A stretch of DNA of 64,000 nucleotides, taken from Neoarius graeffei. Its lineage: Eukaryota; Chordata; Actinopteri; Siluriformes; Ariidae. The translations under genes were made by a program, and so were the position numbers. The notes below the pieces were generated by a model. The model saw only the letters and a list, made by a program, of their open reading frames with translations. It did not search any database and was not told the origin of the DNA. This document shows, piece by piece, positions 42,660-54,460 of the stretch (its first letter is position 1; each line of letters opens with the position of its first letter). The stretch is taken from the NCBI RefSeq assembly GCF_027579695.1, contig NC_083572.1, positions 12,186,915 through 12,250,914 of the forward strand. The letters are read 5' to 3'.

Positions 42660-44181
42660 ATGGCCAAGACCAAAGAGCTGTCAAAGGACACCAGAAACAA
42701 AATTGTAGACCTGCACCAGGCTGGGAAGACTGAATCTGCAATAGGTAAGCAGCTTGGTGTGAAGAAATCAACCGTGGGAGCAATTATTAGAAAATGGAAG
42801 ACATACAAGACCACTGATAATCTCCCTCGATCTGGGGCTCCACGCAAGATCTCACCCCGTGGGGTCAAAATGATCACAAGAACGGTGAGCAAAAATCCCA
42901 GAACCACACGGGGGGACCTAGTGAATGACCTGCAGAGAGCTGGGACCAAAGTAACAAAGGCTACCATCAGTAACACACTACGCCGCCAGGGACTCAAATC
43001 CTGCAGTGCCAGGCATGTCCAGGCCCGTGTGAAGTTTGCTAGAGAGCATTTGGATGATCCAGAAGAGGACTGGGAGAATGTTAGCCTGGGAAATCCCATG
43101 CTGCTTTGCACAATCGTTCCGATCTGAAAAGACAGCATGGAAACTATGGTCTAAAGGCTCGCCTGAGTTAGGGAGCCAATCAGAGAGTGGGGAGGGGTGG
43201 AAAGACGGTGACGCGTACTACTCGACAAACGGAAGCTTGTAGTTTATTTGGGACTGTTTACGGATCACATTTAACATGGCGGCAAGCGATACGAACCAAA
43301 CTTTCGATCAAGCTTTGTCTTGCACAAATGGCAGTAATCATTCGGTGCCATTGTTTTCCTATTTTTGTTTTGCCTTCTCTTCTTCGCCTCTTCGTCTTCT
43401 TCGTCGCTCTAACTACGTCACTGGGTACAACTGCCATGATTGGCCATGGGCTACGTATACGCCAAATGATAGACATTCGCAACGTCCAATAAACGGCCGT
43501 TGACAATCGTAAACCACACCTCCCCTACGAGAAATTCAATAGGCGGATTCCAGACCATATTTCACTTGTGATATGGTCTGGTGTTAACCAGACTAGGAGA
43601 ATGTCATATGGTCAGATGAAACCAAAATAGAACTTTTTGGTAAAAACTCAACTTGTCGTGTTTGGGGGAGAAAGAATGCTGAGTTGCATCCAAAGAACAC
43701 CATACCTACTGTGAAGCATGGGGGTGGAAATATCATACTTTAGGGCTGTTTTTCTGCAAAGGGACCAGGTCGACTGATCCGTGTAAAGGAAAGAATGAAT
43801 GGGGCCATGTATCGTGAGATTTTGAGTGAAAACCTCCTTCCATCAGCAAGGGCATTGAAGATGAAACGTGGCTGGGTCTTTCAGCATGACAATGATCCCA
43901 AACACACCGCCCAGGCAATGAAGGAGTGGCTTCGTAAGAAGCATTTCAAGGTCCTGGAGTGGCCTAGCCAGTCTCCAGATCTCAACCCCATAGAAAATCT
44001 TTGGAGGGAGTTGAAAGTCCGTGTTGCCCAGCGACAGCCCCAAAACATCACTGCTCTAGAGGAGATCTGCATGGAGGAATGGGCCAAAATACCAGCAACA
44101 GTGTGTGAAAACCTTGTGAAGACTTAGAGAAAACGTTTGACCTCTGTCATTGCCAACAAAGGGTATATAACAAAGTATTGA
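42660..44181 (+). pseudogene. Tc1-like transposase C, split by a MITE
   Basis: Starts at ATG 42660 ([20 protein letters not shown]). First [18 protein letters not shown]; link [14 protein letters not shown]; second [15 protein letters not shown]; then EEDWENV at 43082, where a MITE interrupts. The reading continues at 43605 with LWSDETK-like sequence (first Asp), then a TAG stop at about 43740. Beyond it are [11 protein letters not shown] (second Asp) and [11 protein letters not shown] (Glu). A further TAG at 44125-44127 replaces a conserved Tyr shortly before the natural end TGA at 44179-44181. Apart from the insertion and the two nonsense changes the coding sequence is well kept, so the inactivation is fairly recent. 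Confidence 0.9.
43082..43595. mobile_element. 514-bp MITE in transposase C
   Basis: Ends TAGCCTGG and complement TAGTCTGG, extended inward on the right by an inner palindrome (ACCAGACCATAT). Flanked by GGAGAATGT on both sides (43073-43081, 43596-43604): an exact 9-bp duplication, so Mutator-like is likelier than hAT (8 bp). No gene. Confidence 0.8.
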
Positions 44182-44397
44182 GATGAACTTTTGTTATTGA
44201 CCAAATACTTATTTTCCACCATAATTTGCAAATAAATTCTTTAAAAATCAGACAATGTGATTTTCTGGATTTTTTTTTCTCATTTTGTCTCTCATAGTTG
44301 AGGTATACCTATGATGAAAATTACAGGCCTCTCTCATCTTTTTAAGTGGGAGAACTTGCACAATTGGTGACTGACTAAATACTTTTTTGCCCCACTG

Positions 44398-44928
44398 GAA
44401 ATGTTTCCTATAACTCGAGGTAGTGAGGTATATCATCACTCACAATATTAGAGTGTAACTCATTCACACGGTGTTACACACCAAGAACGTGTTAGATACA
44501 AATACCTCCCATCACAGTTTCATTTGAGCACACACACGCTCGCTCTTAGTACCTTTCCTGGAAGTTCCAGAGAAACAGCTGATAAACTACACTAATGGCT
44601 TTACAAGAACACTTAATGGTAGATAGCCACATGAGAATTCATGAACTGACAGACCGAACCTGCAGGCTACAACACTAATAATCTTAGAGGCTGGAAAACA
44701 TCTGGTGTTCACTACGGTTGATTAGAAACAGGACGTTTCGTGCAGAAGTCCATCAGCTTCACATTGACGTGATACACTTCAGTTGATGGAGCACAGAAAT
44801 GCCCTGTTTCCCAGCTCTTTTTTACTCAAGTGTGTGCGTGTACAGGGTGAAGTGGGGAAGACGGGATAAAGAAGAGTTCATGTTTACAAATCGACACAAT
44901 AAATCTGTATATTCATAAAACACCAATG
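44398..44928. other. Unassigned intergenic sequence
   Basis: No gene or repeat recognised; leads directly into the minisatellite. Confidence 0.5.
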
Positions 44929-47900
44929 CAATGTCCACTCTGTACACCAATAAACACCTACAGAGTGTCTGCCCTGTATACCAATAAACACCTATGGAGT
45001 GTCCGCTCTATACACCGATACAATGTCAACTTTGTACACCAATAAACACTTACAAAATGTCCACTCTGTATACCAATAAACACAGACGCAATGTCCGCTC
45101 TGTACACCAATAAACACCTATGGAGTGTCCGCTCTATACACCAAAAACACCAATGCAATGTCCACTTTGTACACCAATAAACATCTACAGTGACCACTCT
45201 GTACACCAATAAACACCTACACAATGTCCACTCTGTACACCAATAAACATCACAGTGTCCACTCTGTACACCAATAAACACCTACACAATGTTCACTCTG
45301 TACACCAATAAACACCTACACAATGTCCACTCTGTACGCCAATAAACACCAATGCGATGTCTGCTCTGTACACCAATAAACACAGATGCAATGTCCGCTC
45401 TGTACACCAATAAACACACAACGTCCGCTCTGTATACCAATAAACACCAATGCAATGTCTGCTCTGTACACCAATAAACGCCTACACAATGTCCACTCTG
45501 TACACCAATAAACACCTACAGTGTTCACTCTGTACACCAATAAACACAGAAGCAATGTCCACTCTGTAGACCAAAAAAACACCTACACAGTGTCCACTCT
45601 GTACACCAATAAACACCGACACAATGTCCACGCTGTACACCAATAAACATCTACACAATGTCCGCTCTGTACACCAATAAACACCTAAACAATGTCCACT
45701 CTGTACACCAATAAACACCGACACAATGTCCGCTCTATACACCAATAAACACCTACAGAATGTCCGCTCTGTACACCAATAAACACAGACGCAATGTCCG
45801 TTCTGTACACCAGTAAACACCTACACAATGTCCGCTCTGTACACCAATAAACACAGACGCAATGTCCGCTCTGTACACCAATAAACACCTGCACAATGTC
45901 CCCTCTGTACACCAATAAACACCTACAGTGTTCACTCTGTACAACAATAAACACCTACGCAATGTCTGCTCTGTACACCAATAAACACCAATGCAATGTT
46001 TGCTCTGTACACCAATAAACGCCTACACAATGTCCGCTCTGTACACCAATAAACACCTACAATGTCCACTCTGTACACCAATAAACACAAATGCAATGTC
46101 CACTCTGTACACCAATAAACACCTACACAATGTCTGCTCTGTACACCAATAAACACCTACACAATGTCCACTCTGTACACCAATAAACACCTAGTGTTCA
46201 CTCTGTACACCAATAAACACCTACACAATGTCCACTCTGTACATCAATAAACACCTACACAATGTCCACACTGTACACCAATAAACACCTACAGTGTTCA
46301 CTCTGTACACAAATAAACACCTACACAATGTCCACTCTGTGCACCAATAAACACCTACAGTGTCCACTCTGTACACCAGTAAACACCTACACAATGTCCA
46401 CTCTGTACACCAATAAACACCTACAGTGTTCACTCTGTACAACAATAAACACAGACGCAATGTCCGCTCTGTACACCAATAAACACCTGCACGATGTCCG
46501 CTCTGTACACCAATAAACACCTACGCAATATCTGCTCTGTACACCAATAAACACCAATGCATTGTCTGCTCTGTACACCAATAAACACCTACACAATGTC
46601 CGCTCTGTACACCAGTAAACAACTACACAATGTCCGCTCTGTACACCAATAAACACCTACACAATGTCCGCTCTGTACACCAGTAAACACCAATGCAATT
46701 TCCACTTTGTACACCAATAAACACCTACACAATGCCCACTCTGTACACCAATAAACACCTACACAATGTCCACGCTGTACACCAATAAACACCTACAGTG
46801 TTCACTCTGTACACAAACACCTACACAATGTCCACTCTGTACACCAATAAACACCTACAGTGTTCACTTTGTACACCAATAAACACCTACACAATGTCCA
46901 CGCTGTACACCAATAAACACCTACAGTGTTCACTCTGTACACAAAAACACCTACACAATGTCCACTCTGTACACCAATAAACACCTACACAATGTCCACT
47001 CTGTACACCAATAAACACCTACACAATGTCCACTCTGTACACCAGTAAACACCTACAGTGTTCACTCTGTACACCAATAAACACCTACGCAATGTCTGCT
47101 CTGTACACCAATAAACACTAATGCATTGTCTGCTCTGTACACCAATAAACACCTACACAATGTCCGCTCTGTACACCAATAAACACCTACACAATGTTCG
47201 CTCTGTACACCAATAAACACAGACGCAATGTCCGCTCTGTACACCAATAAACACCTACACAATGTCCGCTCTGTACACCAATAAACACCAATGCAATGTC
47301 CACTCTGTACACCAATAAACACCTACACAATGTCCACTTTATACACCAATAAACACCTACACAATGTCCGCTCTGTACACCAATAAACACCAATGCAATG
47401 TCCACTTTGTACACCACTAAACACCTACGGAGTGTCCACTCTGTACACCAGTAAACACCTACAGTGTTCACTCTGTACACCAATAAACACCTACGCAATG
47501 TCTGCTCTGTACACCAATAAACACTAATGCATTGTCTGCTCTGTACACCAATAAACACCTACACAATGTCCGCTCTGTACACCAATAAACACCTACACAA
47601 TGTTCGCTCTGTACACCAATAAACACAGACGCAATGTCCGCTCTGTACACCAATAAACACCTACACAATGTCCGCTCTGTACACCAATAAACACCAATGC
47701 AATGTCCACTCTGTACACCAATAAACACCTACACAATGTCCACTTTATACACCAATAAACACCTACACAATGTCCGCTCTGTACACCAATAAACACCAAT
47801 GCAATGTCCACTTTGTACACCACTAAACACCTACGGAGTGTCCACTCTGTACACCAGTAAACAGCTTCACAATGTCCACTCTGTACACCAATAAACACCT

Positions 47901-48105
47901 ACACAATGTCCGTTCTGTACACCAGTAAACACCTACACAGTGTCCACTCCGTACACCAATCAACATTGACGCAATGTCCACTTTGTACACCAGTAAACAC
48001 CTCCACAGTGTCCACTCTGTACTCCAATAAACACCGATGCAATGTCCACTCTGTACACCAATAAACACCTTCACAGTGTCCACTCTGTACTTTATTATGC
48101 ATCTA
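44929..48105. repeat. ~36-bp minisatellite, about 90 units, AATAAA in almost every unit
   Basis: Consensus about CAATGTCCACTCTGTACACC plus AATAAACACCTACA. Units of 36 bp dominate, with 29-31-bp units where CACAATGTCC is shortened to AGTGT(T)C. Because 36 is divisible by three, long frames appear by chance on the minus strand (VYWCTE, LLVYR and FIGVQSGH repeats); I do not regard them as genes. Blocks are duplicated: 47062-47322 and 47468-47728 translate identically, a 406-bp shift. Confidence 0.95.
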
Positions 48106-48669
48106 CACAATATTCACTTTCTGTCCCCATCTACACCTAGTTGTTTCACAGAAAGAGCATGAAACCAATTTCCTTCTGACCACCTTTCCTTCAGCGATCA
48201 AAAACTATTTCAGATTTTGAAACCACCAACAGTCGTGCATATTCATAACAATAACAGTCAGTAACATTGACATTAACAGTGTCGACATCTGGTGCGAGCA
48301 GTAGAGTTAGGAGCTCTACTCTCTCTCAGACTTTCAACTCCTCCACACTTCAGGCTCAATATTTCCAAACATTGAAACTGAAATATATAGACCCACCCAC
48401 AATAATCACAAAAAGATGAAGGATTTTGGTGCTTAAAAATATCCAGTATTTCCAAAAACAAAAGCGGTAAAGAGGGGGAAAAAAAGAAAGAAAGAAATGT
48501 GCTGTGTAATTGCAGTGGATTTGTAATGACCCTAAATTATTGTGGATACTGGTTGTTTATTCAGACCTGATTATTATAAACACAACTTTTTTGACACCTT
48601 CTGCTTAAAACCCAAAAAGCCAGAAGGATCATGAGGCCCCGCTTTCACGGTCTGGACCTACAGTAAGGC
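48106..48669. other. Unassigned intergenic sequence
   Basis: No gene or repeat seen; GAAA-type run at 48478-48497. Confidence 0.5.
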
Positions 48670-48790
48670 GAAGCCATGGCCTAATGGTTAGAGAAACAGC
48701 TTTGGGACTAAAAGGTTGCTGGTTTGATTCCCTAGACTAGCAGGATTGGCTTAAGTGCTCTTAAGCAAGGCACCAAACTATTCTGGCAAG
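48670..48790 (+). mobile_element. tRNA-derived SINE fragment
   Basis: GCCATGGCCTAATGGTTAG (A box) and GGTTTGATTCCC (B box) resemble a tRNA head; the next part (AGCAGGATTGGC...GCAAGGCACC) matches 61116-61312. The LINE-like tail is missing. Confidence 0.7.
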
Positions 48791-48990
48791 AGTGGTGGTA
48801 TACCTTGTGTCTGATTAGCCCAAAGAAAAACTGATGATGTGATTATCAGTTTGGGCATTGAACCCGACAAACTGAAATTATAAACAATTTAGTTGAGAGT
48901 TTTAAAGCAACACATTAACTTGTTACTCCAAGTTGATATCACGAGTGCGATGAGGTTGTGTATTAAATGATAATGATCATGTCATGTATA

Positions 48991-50560
48991 CAGAGGTGGA
49001 CAGTAACGAAGTACATTTACTTGAGTACTGTACTTTACTTGAGTATTATTTTCTTTGGAAACTTATGACTTTAACTTCACTACATTTCAAAGACAAATAT
49101 CGTACTTTTCACTCCACTACATTTCTATCAAGGTCCTCGTTACTATGAAGCAGCTTTGAAAGTGGATGCTTTTTTTCTTTTCTTTTCTCAAGCTTGATTG
49201 TTTTTTTCGCAGTAACACTAGGGTCATTTCACATCCATAGACTGTGTAAAATCAAGTTCAATTATTCCTCAACAGCGTTATTTGAACACGATCAGTTGAT
49301 GGCAGAATGGAAGGAGGCGGTTCTTCTGGGGAATGAACGCACCCATGGCCATACCTAGAACCCAGGTTTCAGTTTTCTGAAAGGATTGAAGATTTGTTTC
49401 ATTTTAAATGTTTGCTTTGTTTGCCGAAAACGAACCACATCACGGCTTTCAAAAACTCGCCGTCCAACCTGCGGAAGCATATTGAGGTATGTAAACGTTT
49501 TATTCCAAGAGAAAGCTTGCAACGAAGTTGTCTGTGCTTTTAGAGTTAGCGATAATGTTGCAATAGCTGTGCAGTCTGGTTAGCCAAATGACTTTCTATG
49601 GATTTGCCCGCCAAGCTGCCATAGCCTTGTCCATGGCTAATGTTAACACTTAGCTAGATAACTTGGACACTGTTAGTCAGCATGTAAAAACGGAGTTACG
49701 CTAACATGAATCACGTTAACTTATCGGAAGTGCTTTCAGAAATATGTTTTAGCATAATCTTGCCAAATCAACAGAATGTAGAAATCTTTCTTTTCTATTA
49801 GCATTAGCTACCCAGTATGAGTTTGAAAAGAGTTTGCTAACATGTCAGGTGGAGTTTCACTGACTAGCTAGCTTAACATTAAACCACCATGATGGCACAG
49901 CATGCGTTCATTTTGTGAATTCACATTTCAGTCTTTGGTAATGGCGTTAGGTTTGTAAGCGTTGTGGCAATAATACAACGATGTGTTGACAGAAAATGTA
50001 CTTTTAATACTTAAGTATTTTTAAAAGCAAGTACTTTAACTTAAGTACTTATATACTTAACAAATGTTTCATCTTTTCAGTTTTCTGAAAGGATGAAAGA
50101 TTTGTTTCGTTTTAAACGTTTGCTTTGTTTGCCGAAAACAAACCGCATCACGGCCTACAAAAACTCGCCATCCAACCTGTGGAAGCATATTAAGGTATAT
50201 AAACGTTTTGTTCCAAGAGAAAGCTTGCAACAAAATTGTCTGTGCTTTTAGAGCTAGCAATAACATTCCAAACGTAGCTATGCAGTCTGGTTAGTCAAAT
50301 GACTTTCTATGGATTTGCCTGCCAAGTTGTCCACAGCTAATGTTAACTTGGACACTCTTAGTTAGCATGTAAAAACAGAGTTACATGAATAACATTAACT
50401 TATCTGAAGTGCTTTCAGAAATATGTTTTAGCATAATCTGGCCAAATAAACAATGTAGAAATGCTTCTTTTCGAGTAGCGTTAGCTACCCAGTATGAGTT
50501 TGAAAAGAGTTTGCTAGCATGTCAGGTGGAGTGTCACTGACTAGCTAGCTTAACGTTAAA
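48991..50560 (+). mobile_element. hAT element part with two BED-finger exons
   Basis: Left end CAGAGGTGGACAGTAACGAA, followed by AAGTACATTTACTTGAGTAC, is the Ac/Tol2-like hAT end common in fish. At 49395-49486 and again at 50100-50194 a frame reads CLPKTN.IT AYKNSPSNLWKHI-type sequence, a BED finger (C-x2-C ... H), each ending in a donor (GTATGT, GTATAT). The segments around them (49390-50060 and 50075-50560) are direct copies. A possible right end, TTTTGTCCACCTCTG, lies far away at 54624, but no matching octamers were found. Confidence 0.6.
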
Positions 50561-50832
50561 GTGCATATCCTGGACCAATTTCGTTTGGGTTTTTTTATAT
50601 GAAAGTATGTCCCTTTACACACTCATCCAGAAGGGTAATTTTGCACAAGGCCATCTGTCTACAGCAGAAAAAAATAAAATAAAACGCATCTGGAAAAATC
50701 CCAAAGGAGTCTGGAGCCAGATTCGTGACATCATCTGGGGAACCGCCAGCAGGCTGCGAGAGCTTGCATGGTTTCAGTGCACAGCCTGTGTAGAGCAAGT
50801 TTAGCAGCTAGCGATTTTGCACTGAAATATGG
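50561..50832. other. Host sequence left of the gypsy insertion
   Basis: Starts TTAAAGTGCATATCCTGGACC (50555), which looks like the end of a further TTAA-type MITE interrupted by the gypsy element; the matching end was not found at 52762-53027. Confidence 0.4.
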
Positions 50833-50961
50833 TGTGGCAGCAGGGGCGTGGTCAAGCGTCAGTCTGTGAATGGAGGGCGGAGTTAGGGAAGGTAAGTGGC
50901 AGAATCACTTTACCTGATGGGAATTAACCTGTGAATTAACCACAAGGATGTCGACTATGAG

Positions 50962-52406
50962 GTGAGGCGAACGGATAGGGGCGGGGTGTTACAGATTTAC
51001 CACCTCAATCTGTTAAAACTTTGGAGCGAGGTGGTTCCAGAGAAGGCGGAGCTGGGGCTGGAGGTTCAAAAAAAAAATCGCCCACCGCTCCGGTCCCCTG
51101 TGGAGCCCACCTCTCCCCGACCCAACTCGCGGAGGTTGCCTAGTTGCAAGCAGAATTTTCTGACGTGTTCTCGCCCCTGCCCGGCCGCACCCACCTCATA
51201 GAACACCACATTGAGACGCCCCCGGGGGTGGTAGTGCGCAGCCACCCTTACAGACTGCCCGAACACAAAAATAAGGTAGTTCAGGAAGAACTCGAGGCCA
51301 TGCTCGAAATGGGCATTGTCGAGGAGTCCCACAGTGACTGGAGCAGCCCGGTGGTCTTGGTGCCCAAGGCCGACGGGTCGGTCCGGTTCTGTGTGGACTA
51401 TAGAAAAGTCAATGCGGTATTTAATTTGATGCATACCTAATGTCTCGTATTGACGAGTTGCTCGATTGACTAGGCACGGCTCGTTCTTATTCGACACTGT
51501 ATTTGACAAAGGGATATTGGCAGATCCCCTTGACTCCACTATCCCGAGAGAAAACGGCCTTTTCCACACCGTTTGGCTTACACCAGTTCATCACACTTCC
51601 TTTTGGGCCGTTTGGGGCACCTGCTACGTTCCAGCAGCTTATGGATAGGGTCCTCCGCCCCCACGCCACCTACGCGGCTGCAAACCTATATGACATCATT
51701 ATTTACAGTAATGACTGGCCGCGGCACCTAAAACACCTGAGGGCCGTCCTTGGGTCGCTGAGGCGAGCGGGTCTCACAGCCAACCCGAAGAAGTGTGCAA
51801 TTGGGCAGGTGGAAGTACGGTATCTGGGCTTCCACTTGGGCAATGGGCAGGTGCGTCCCCAAATCAACAAGACAGCAGCAATTGTGGCCTGCCCGAGGCC
51901 CAAGACCAAAAAGGGGGTGAGACAGTTCCTGGGGCTGGCTGGCTACTATCGTAGGTTTATACCTAATTATTCAGACGTCACCAGCCCGCTGACTGATCTC
52001 ACTAAAAAGGGGGCACCAGATCCGGTCCAGTGGACGGAGCAATGCCAGCGGGCTTTCTCTGAGGTAAAGGCTGCACTGTGTGGGGGGCCATTATTACACT
52101 CCCCTGACTTTGCTCTCCCCTTTGTTTTGCAGACGGATGCGTTGGACAGGGGGCTGGGGGCTGTTCTGTCCCAGGAGGTGGAGGGGGAGGACCGTCCAGT
52201 GCTGTACATCAGCCGGAAGCTGTCGGTGCGCGAGGGCCGCTACAGCACAATAGAAAAGGAGTGCCTTGCCCTGTGAAGGATGCCAATGCGCGGATCACCC
52301 GTTGGTATCTGGCACTCCAGCCATTTAAGTTCGAGGTGTTCCACAGGCCAGGGGCGCAGATGGTCGTGGCGGACTTCCTCTCCCGTCAAGGGAGGGGGGG
52401 GAGTCA
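50962..52406 (+). pseudogene. Gypsy pol remnant (reverse transcriptase, part of RNase H)
   Basis: Reverse transcriptase of a Ty3/gypsy retrotransposon, recognisable in several frames. 51144-51440: an LPEHKNKVVQEELEAML block and SSPVVLVPKADGS, then a stop. 51503-52276: GYWQIPL, FGLHQFITLPFG and a second part up to QTDALDRGLGAVLSQ, the start of RNase H. The catalytic motif normally Y-x-D-D reads NLYD, so the metal-binding pair is lost. Between 52258 and 52275 most of RNase H is deleted; the frame at 52261-52406 keeps its end (PGAQMVVADFLSRQG). Dead through deletions, frameshifts and active-site loss. Confidence 0.88.
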
Positions 52407-52452
52407 GCTTCGGGCCGGTCGGCTCCCTGGCCTGAGTCGGGCAGTGGGGGTA

Positions 52453-52756
52453 TGTGGCAGCGTGGGCGTGGTCAAGCGTCAGTCTGTGAATGAAGGGCGG
52501 AGTTAGGGAAGGTAGGTGGCAGAATCACTACACCTGATGGGAATTAACCTGTGTTTGTGTGTCTTCCCCAGTGACCGTGCCCTATAAAGGAGAGGGAGAG
52601 CGGAGGAAGGGAGCTCTCCCCCAACCTGGATGCTTGTGTGCGTGCGTGTGTGTGAGTGTGAATATAAAAGCTGAAAAGCTAAATAAAAGAGTTTTTGAGA
52701 ACTCAGTTCTGGCCTGCCGTGCTTCTGTGCTCCACCCACCTAGAACCCTTGCTACA
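52453..52756 (+). repeat. 3' LTR of the gypsy element (304 bp)
   Basis: Starts TGTGGCAGCGTGGGCGTGG and ends GCTACA. CCTATAAAGGAG (52580) as TATA-like, TAAATAAAAG (52680) as poly(A) signal. A purine-rich stretch (AGGGAGGGGGGGGAG) lies upstream at 52390. Related to the inverted LTRs at 20497-21079. Confidence 0.85.
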
Positions 52757-53029
52757 TATGGAATTGTCACCTGAGCGCAATGTTACGACACCTTTGGATG
52801 AAGGATATAATGAGATGTCAGAACTATTTCTTACCCTGGCAACAGTCGACTTGTGAATCGCCGATTTTCTTGGTCTTTTTCTCGGCTCTGCTTTGGTCCT
52901 CGGTTTTTCCCGGGTGCCTCACACGAAGCGCTCCCATTTCTCTCATTGTCCGATCTTTTGGAAAACAATGAGTACTCATCCCATCAAGATTGTTGTTGCT
53001 ACACCCTCCTACAATACATCTGTTAACCT

Positions 53030-53167
53030 CATCTCATTATCTCTAGCCGCTTTATCCTGTTCTACAGGGTCGCAGGCAAGCTGGAGCCTATCCCAGCTGA
53101 CTACGGGCGAAAGGCGGGGTACACCCTGGACAAGTCGCCAGGTCATCACAGGGCTGACACATAGACA
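53030..53167 (-). mobile_element. SINE, 5'-truncated
   Basis: Tail-side half of the 13377 family, from CTCATCTCATTATC to GGGCTGACACATAGAC. A near-perfect match to 28294-28440. Confidence 0.85.
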
Positions 53168-53299
53168 AGGGAGTAACTTTGATTTTGACATTGGTGGGGA
53201 CACAAAAGTGATCCAAGGCAGAGCTTCTGAAAGGTGTTTTTTTTTTTTTTTTACCATTAGCAATCATAATTTCATGTCATGCAGATCTTATAGCTTAAT

Positions 53300-53390
53300 G
53301 AGGGCAGCCGTGGCCTAATGGTTAGGGAGTTGGTCTTTGGATCTCAGAGTTGCAGGTTCAAATCCCACCCTTACATCTCCATCCATGACT
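53300..53390 (+). mobile_element. tRNA-like SINE head
   Basis: GCCGTGGCCTAATGGTTAGG (A box) and GGTTCAAATCCC (B box) spaced as in a tRNA. It does not fold as a full tRNA by eye (no clear acceptor stem); likely a SINE of the 48670 type. Confidence 0.6.
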
Positions 53391-53534
53391 GTGTGAGATA
53401 CAGGGTGTTGATGGGTGGGTAGCGAGAAACAAGTAGCTAATCAGAGAATGATATCTATGTTAGAGGGGGGATTATTAGCAGTGTCATACATTTAACCCTT
53501 TGTGCGCCATATAATCATTGCTTGGGTTAGGACA

Positions 53535-54116
53535 TCGGTTTTATTATAATAATAAGTTAAATTTATATAGCACCTTTCAAAAAACCCAAGGACGCTTTAC
53601 AATTATAGACAAGGAAAAAATAAATAAATAAAAAATAAAAAGTCCACCAAGTAGGGGTCAGGATGCAATTCCCGTGGTGCAGCAGCCACAGTCCCACCAA
53701 AAGGCGCACAAAAACAAGTCCCACATCTCCAGCACCGCCGCCGTGACGCCGTCAGCAACATCGCTCGAACACCACGCCATGGATCCACAAAGCAAGCACA
53801 GAAGCTCCGCCACGCAGAGAGCTGGTGTGTCCCAAACCGCCTGCACAGCCGCCGCGACACCACCGAGCAACATCGCTCGGAACATTAAGCCAAGCATTAA
53901 AGCACACAGCGCTGGACAACCACGATGTAAATTGAGCAACAGGCTCACTGCAGTCCATAGCTGGGAGCACAGGCATCACCCACAGCGAACCAAGGCCTGG
54001 AGGGCACCGACGCCCAAAACTGGGTCCGGGGCTACACCACAACCGGCGGACAAAACACTCAAACAAACACCAAACTACACAAACACAGGAATTGTGTGTT
54101 TGTGTAATTGATCGGG
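53535..54116. other. Unclassified interspersed repeat
   Basis: Begins AAATTTATATAGCACCTTTC and AAGGACGCTTTACAA, phrases I have seen in many fish repeats. Then a GC-rich part with two diverged copies of GCCGCCGYGACRCC-AGCAACATCGCTCG (53735 and 53850). The frames through it are not convincing genes. Confidence 0.45.
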
Positions 54117-54460
54117 GGCGGCACGGTGGTGTAGTGGTTAGCGCTGTCGCCTCACAGCAAGAAGGTCCGGGTTCGAGTCCCGTGGCCGGCGAGGGCCTTT
54201 CTGTGCGGAGTTTGCATGTTCTCCCCATGGGTTTCCTCCGGGTGCTCCGGTTTCCCCAAAGACATGCAGGTGAGGTTAACTGGTGACTCTAAATTGACCG
54301 TGAGTGTGAATGGTTGTCTGTGTCTATGTGTCAGCCCTGTGATGACCTGGCGATTTGTCCAGGGTGTACCCCGCCTTTCGCCCGTAGTCAGCTGGGATAG
54401 GCTCCAGCTTGCCTGCGACCCTGTAGAACAGGATAAAGCGGCTAGAGATAATGAGAGAGA
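54117..54460 (+). mobile_element. tRNA-headed SINE
   Basis: Family of 13377 with a small deletion near 54228. Ends in AGATAATGAG and a (GA)n run to 54472. B box GGTTCGAGTCC. Confidence 0.85.

Larger units (their letters stand above)
42294..44397 (+). mobile_element. Tc1-like element C, interrupted by a MITE
   Basis: Ends CAGTGGGGCAAAAAAGTATT and complement CAGTGGGGCAAAAAAGTATT, with TA on the left (42292-42293) and GA, a mutated TA, on the right. Long terminal repeats of about 190 bp. Without the 514-bp insertion and its duplication the element is about 1.58 kb, the usual length. Confidence 0.9.
50833..52756 (+). mobile_element. Ty3/gypsy LTR retrotransposon, heavily deleted
   Basis: Begins TGTGGCAGCAGGGGCGTGG, ends TTGCTACA, with TATGG on both sides (50828-50832, 52757-52761), the 5-bp duplication of an LTR element. 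Only ~100 bp of the 5' LTR remain before the sequence jumps into the coding part near 50935; gag, protease, most of RNase H and integrase are absent. The 3' LTR is complete. Confidence 0.85.

Noticed and set aside
42605..43138. Minus-strand 177-codon ORF over transposase C
   Set aside because: Antisense shadow of the conserved transposase N-terminus; hydrophobic only by codon complement.
44958..48110. Many overlapping minus-strand ORFs of 60-123 codons with VYWCTE/LLVYR repeats
   Set aside because: They follow from a repeat unit divisible by three; all frames stay open, starts are everywhere, and there is no non-repeat domain.
53300..53390. Functional tRNA gene
   Set aside because: A and B boxes are present, but no clear acceptor stem or terminator, and the same head is followed by SINE body elsewhere.
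53674..54111. 145-codon ORF as a host gene
   Set aside because: Lies in an interspersed repeat with internal duplication; amino acid content is low-complexity and overlaps other open frames.
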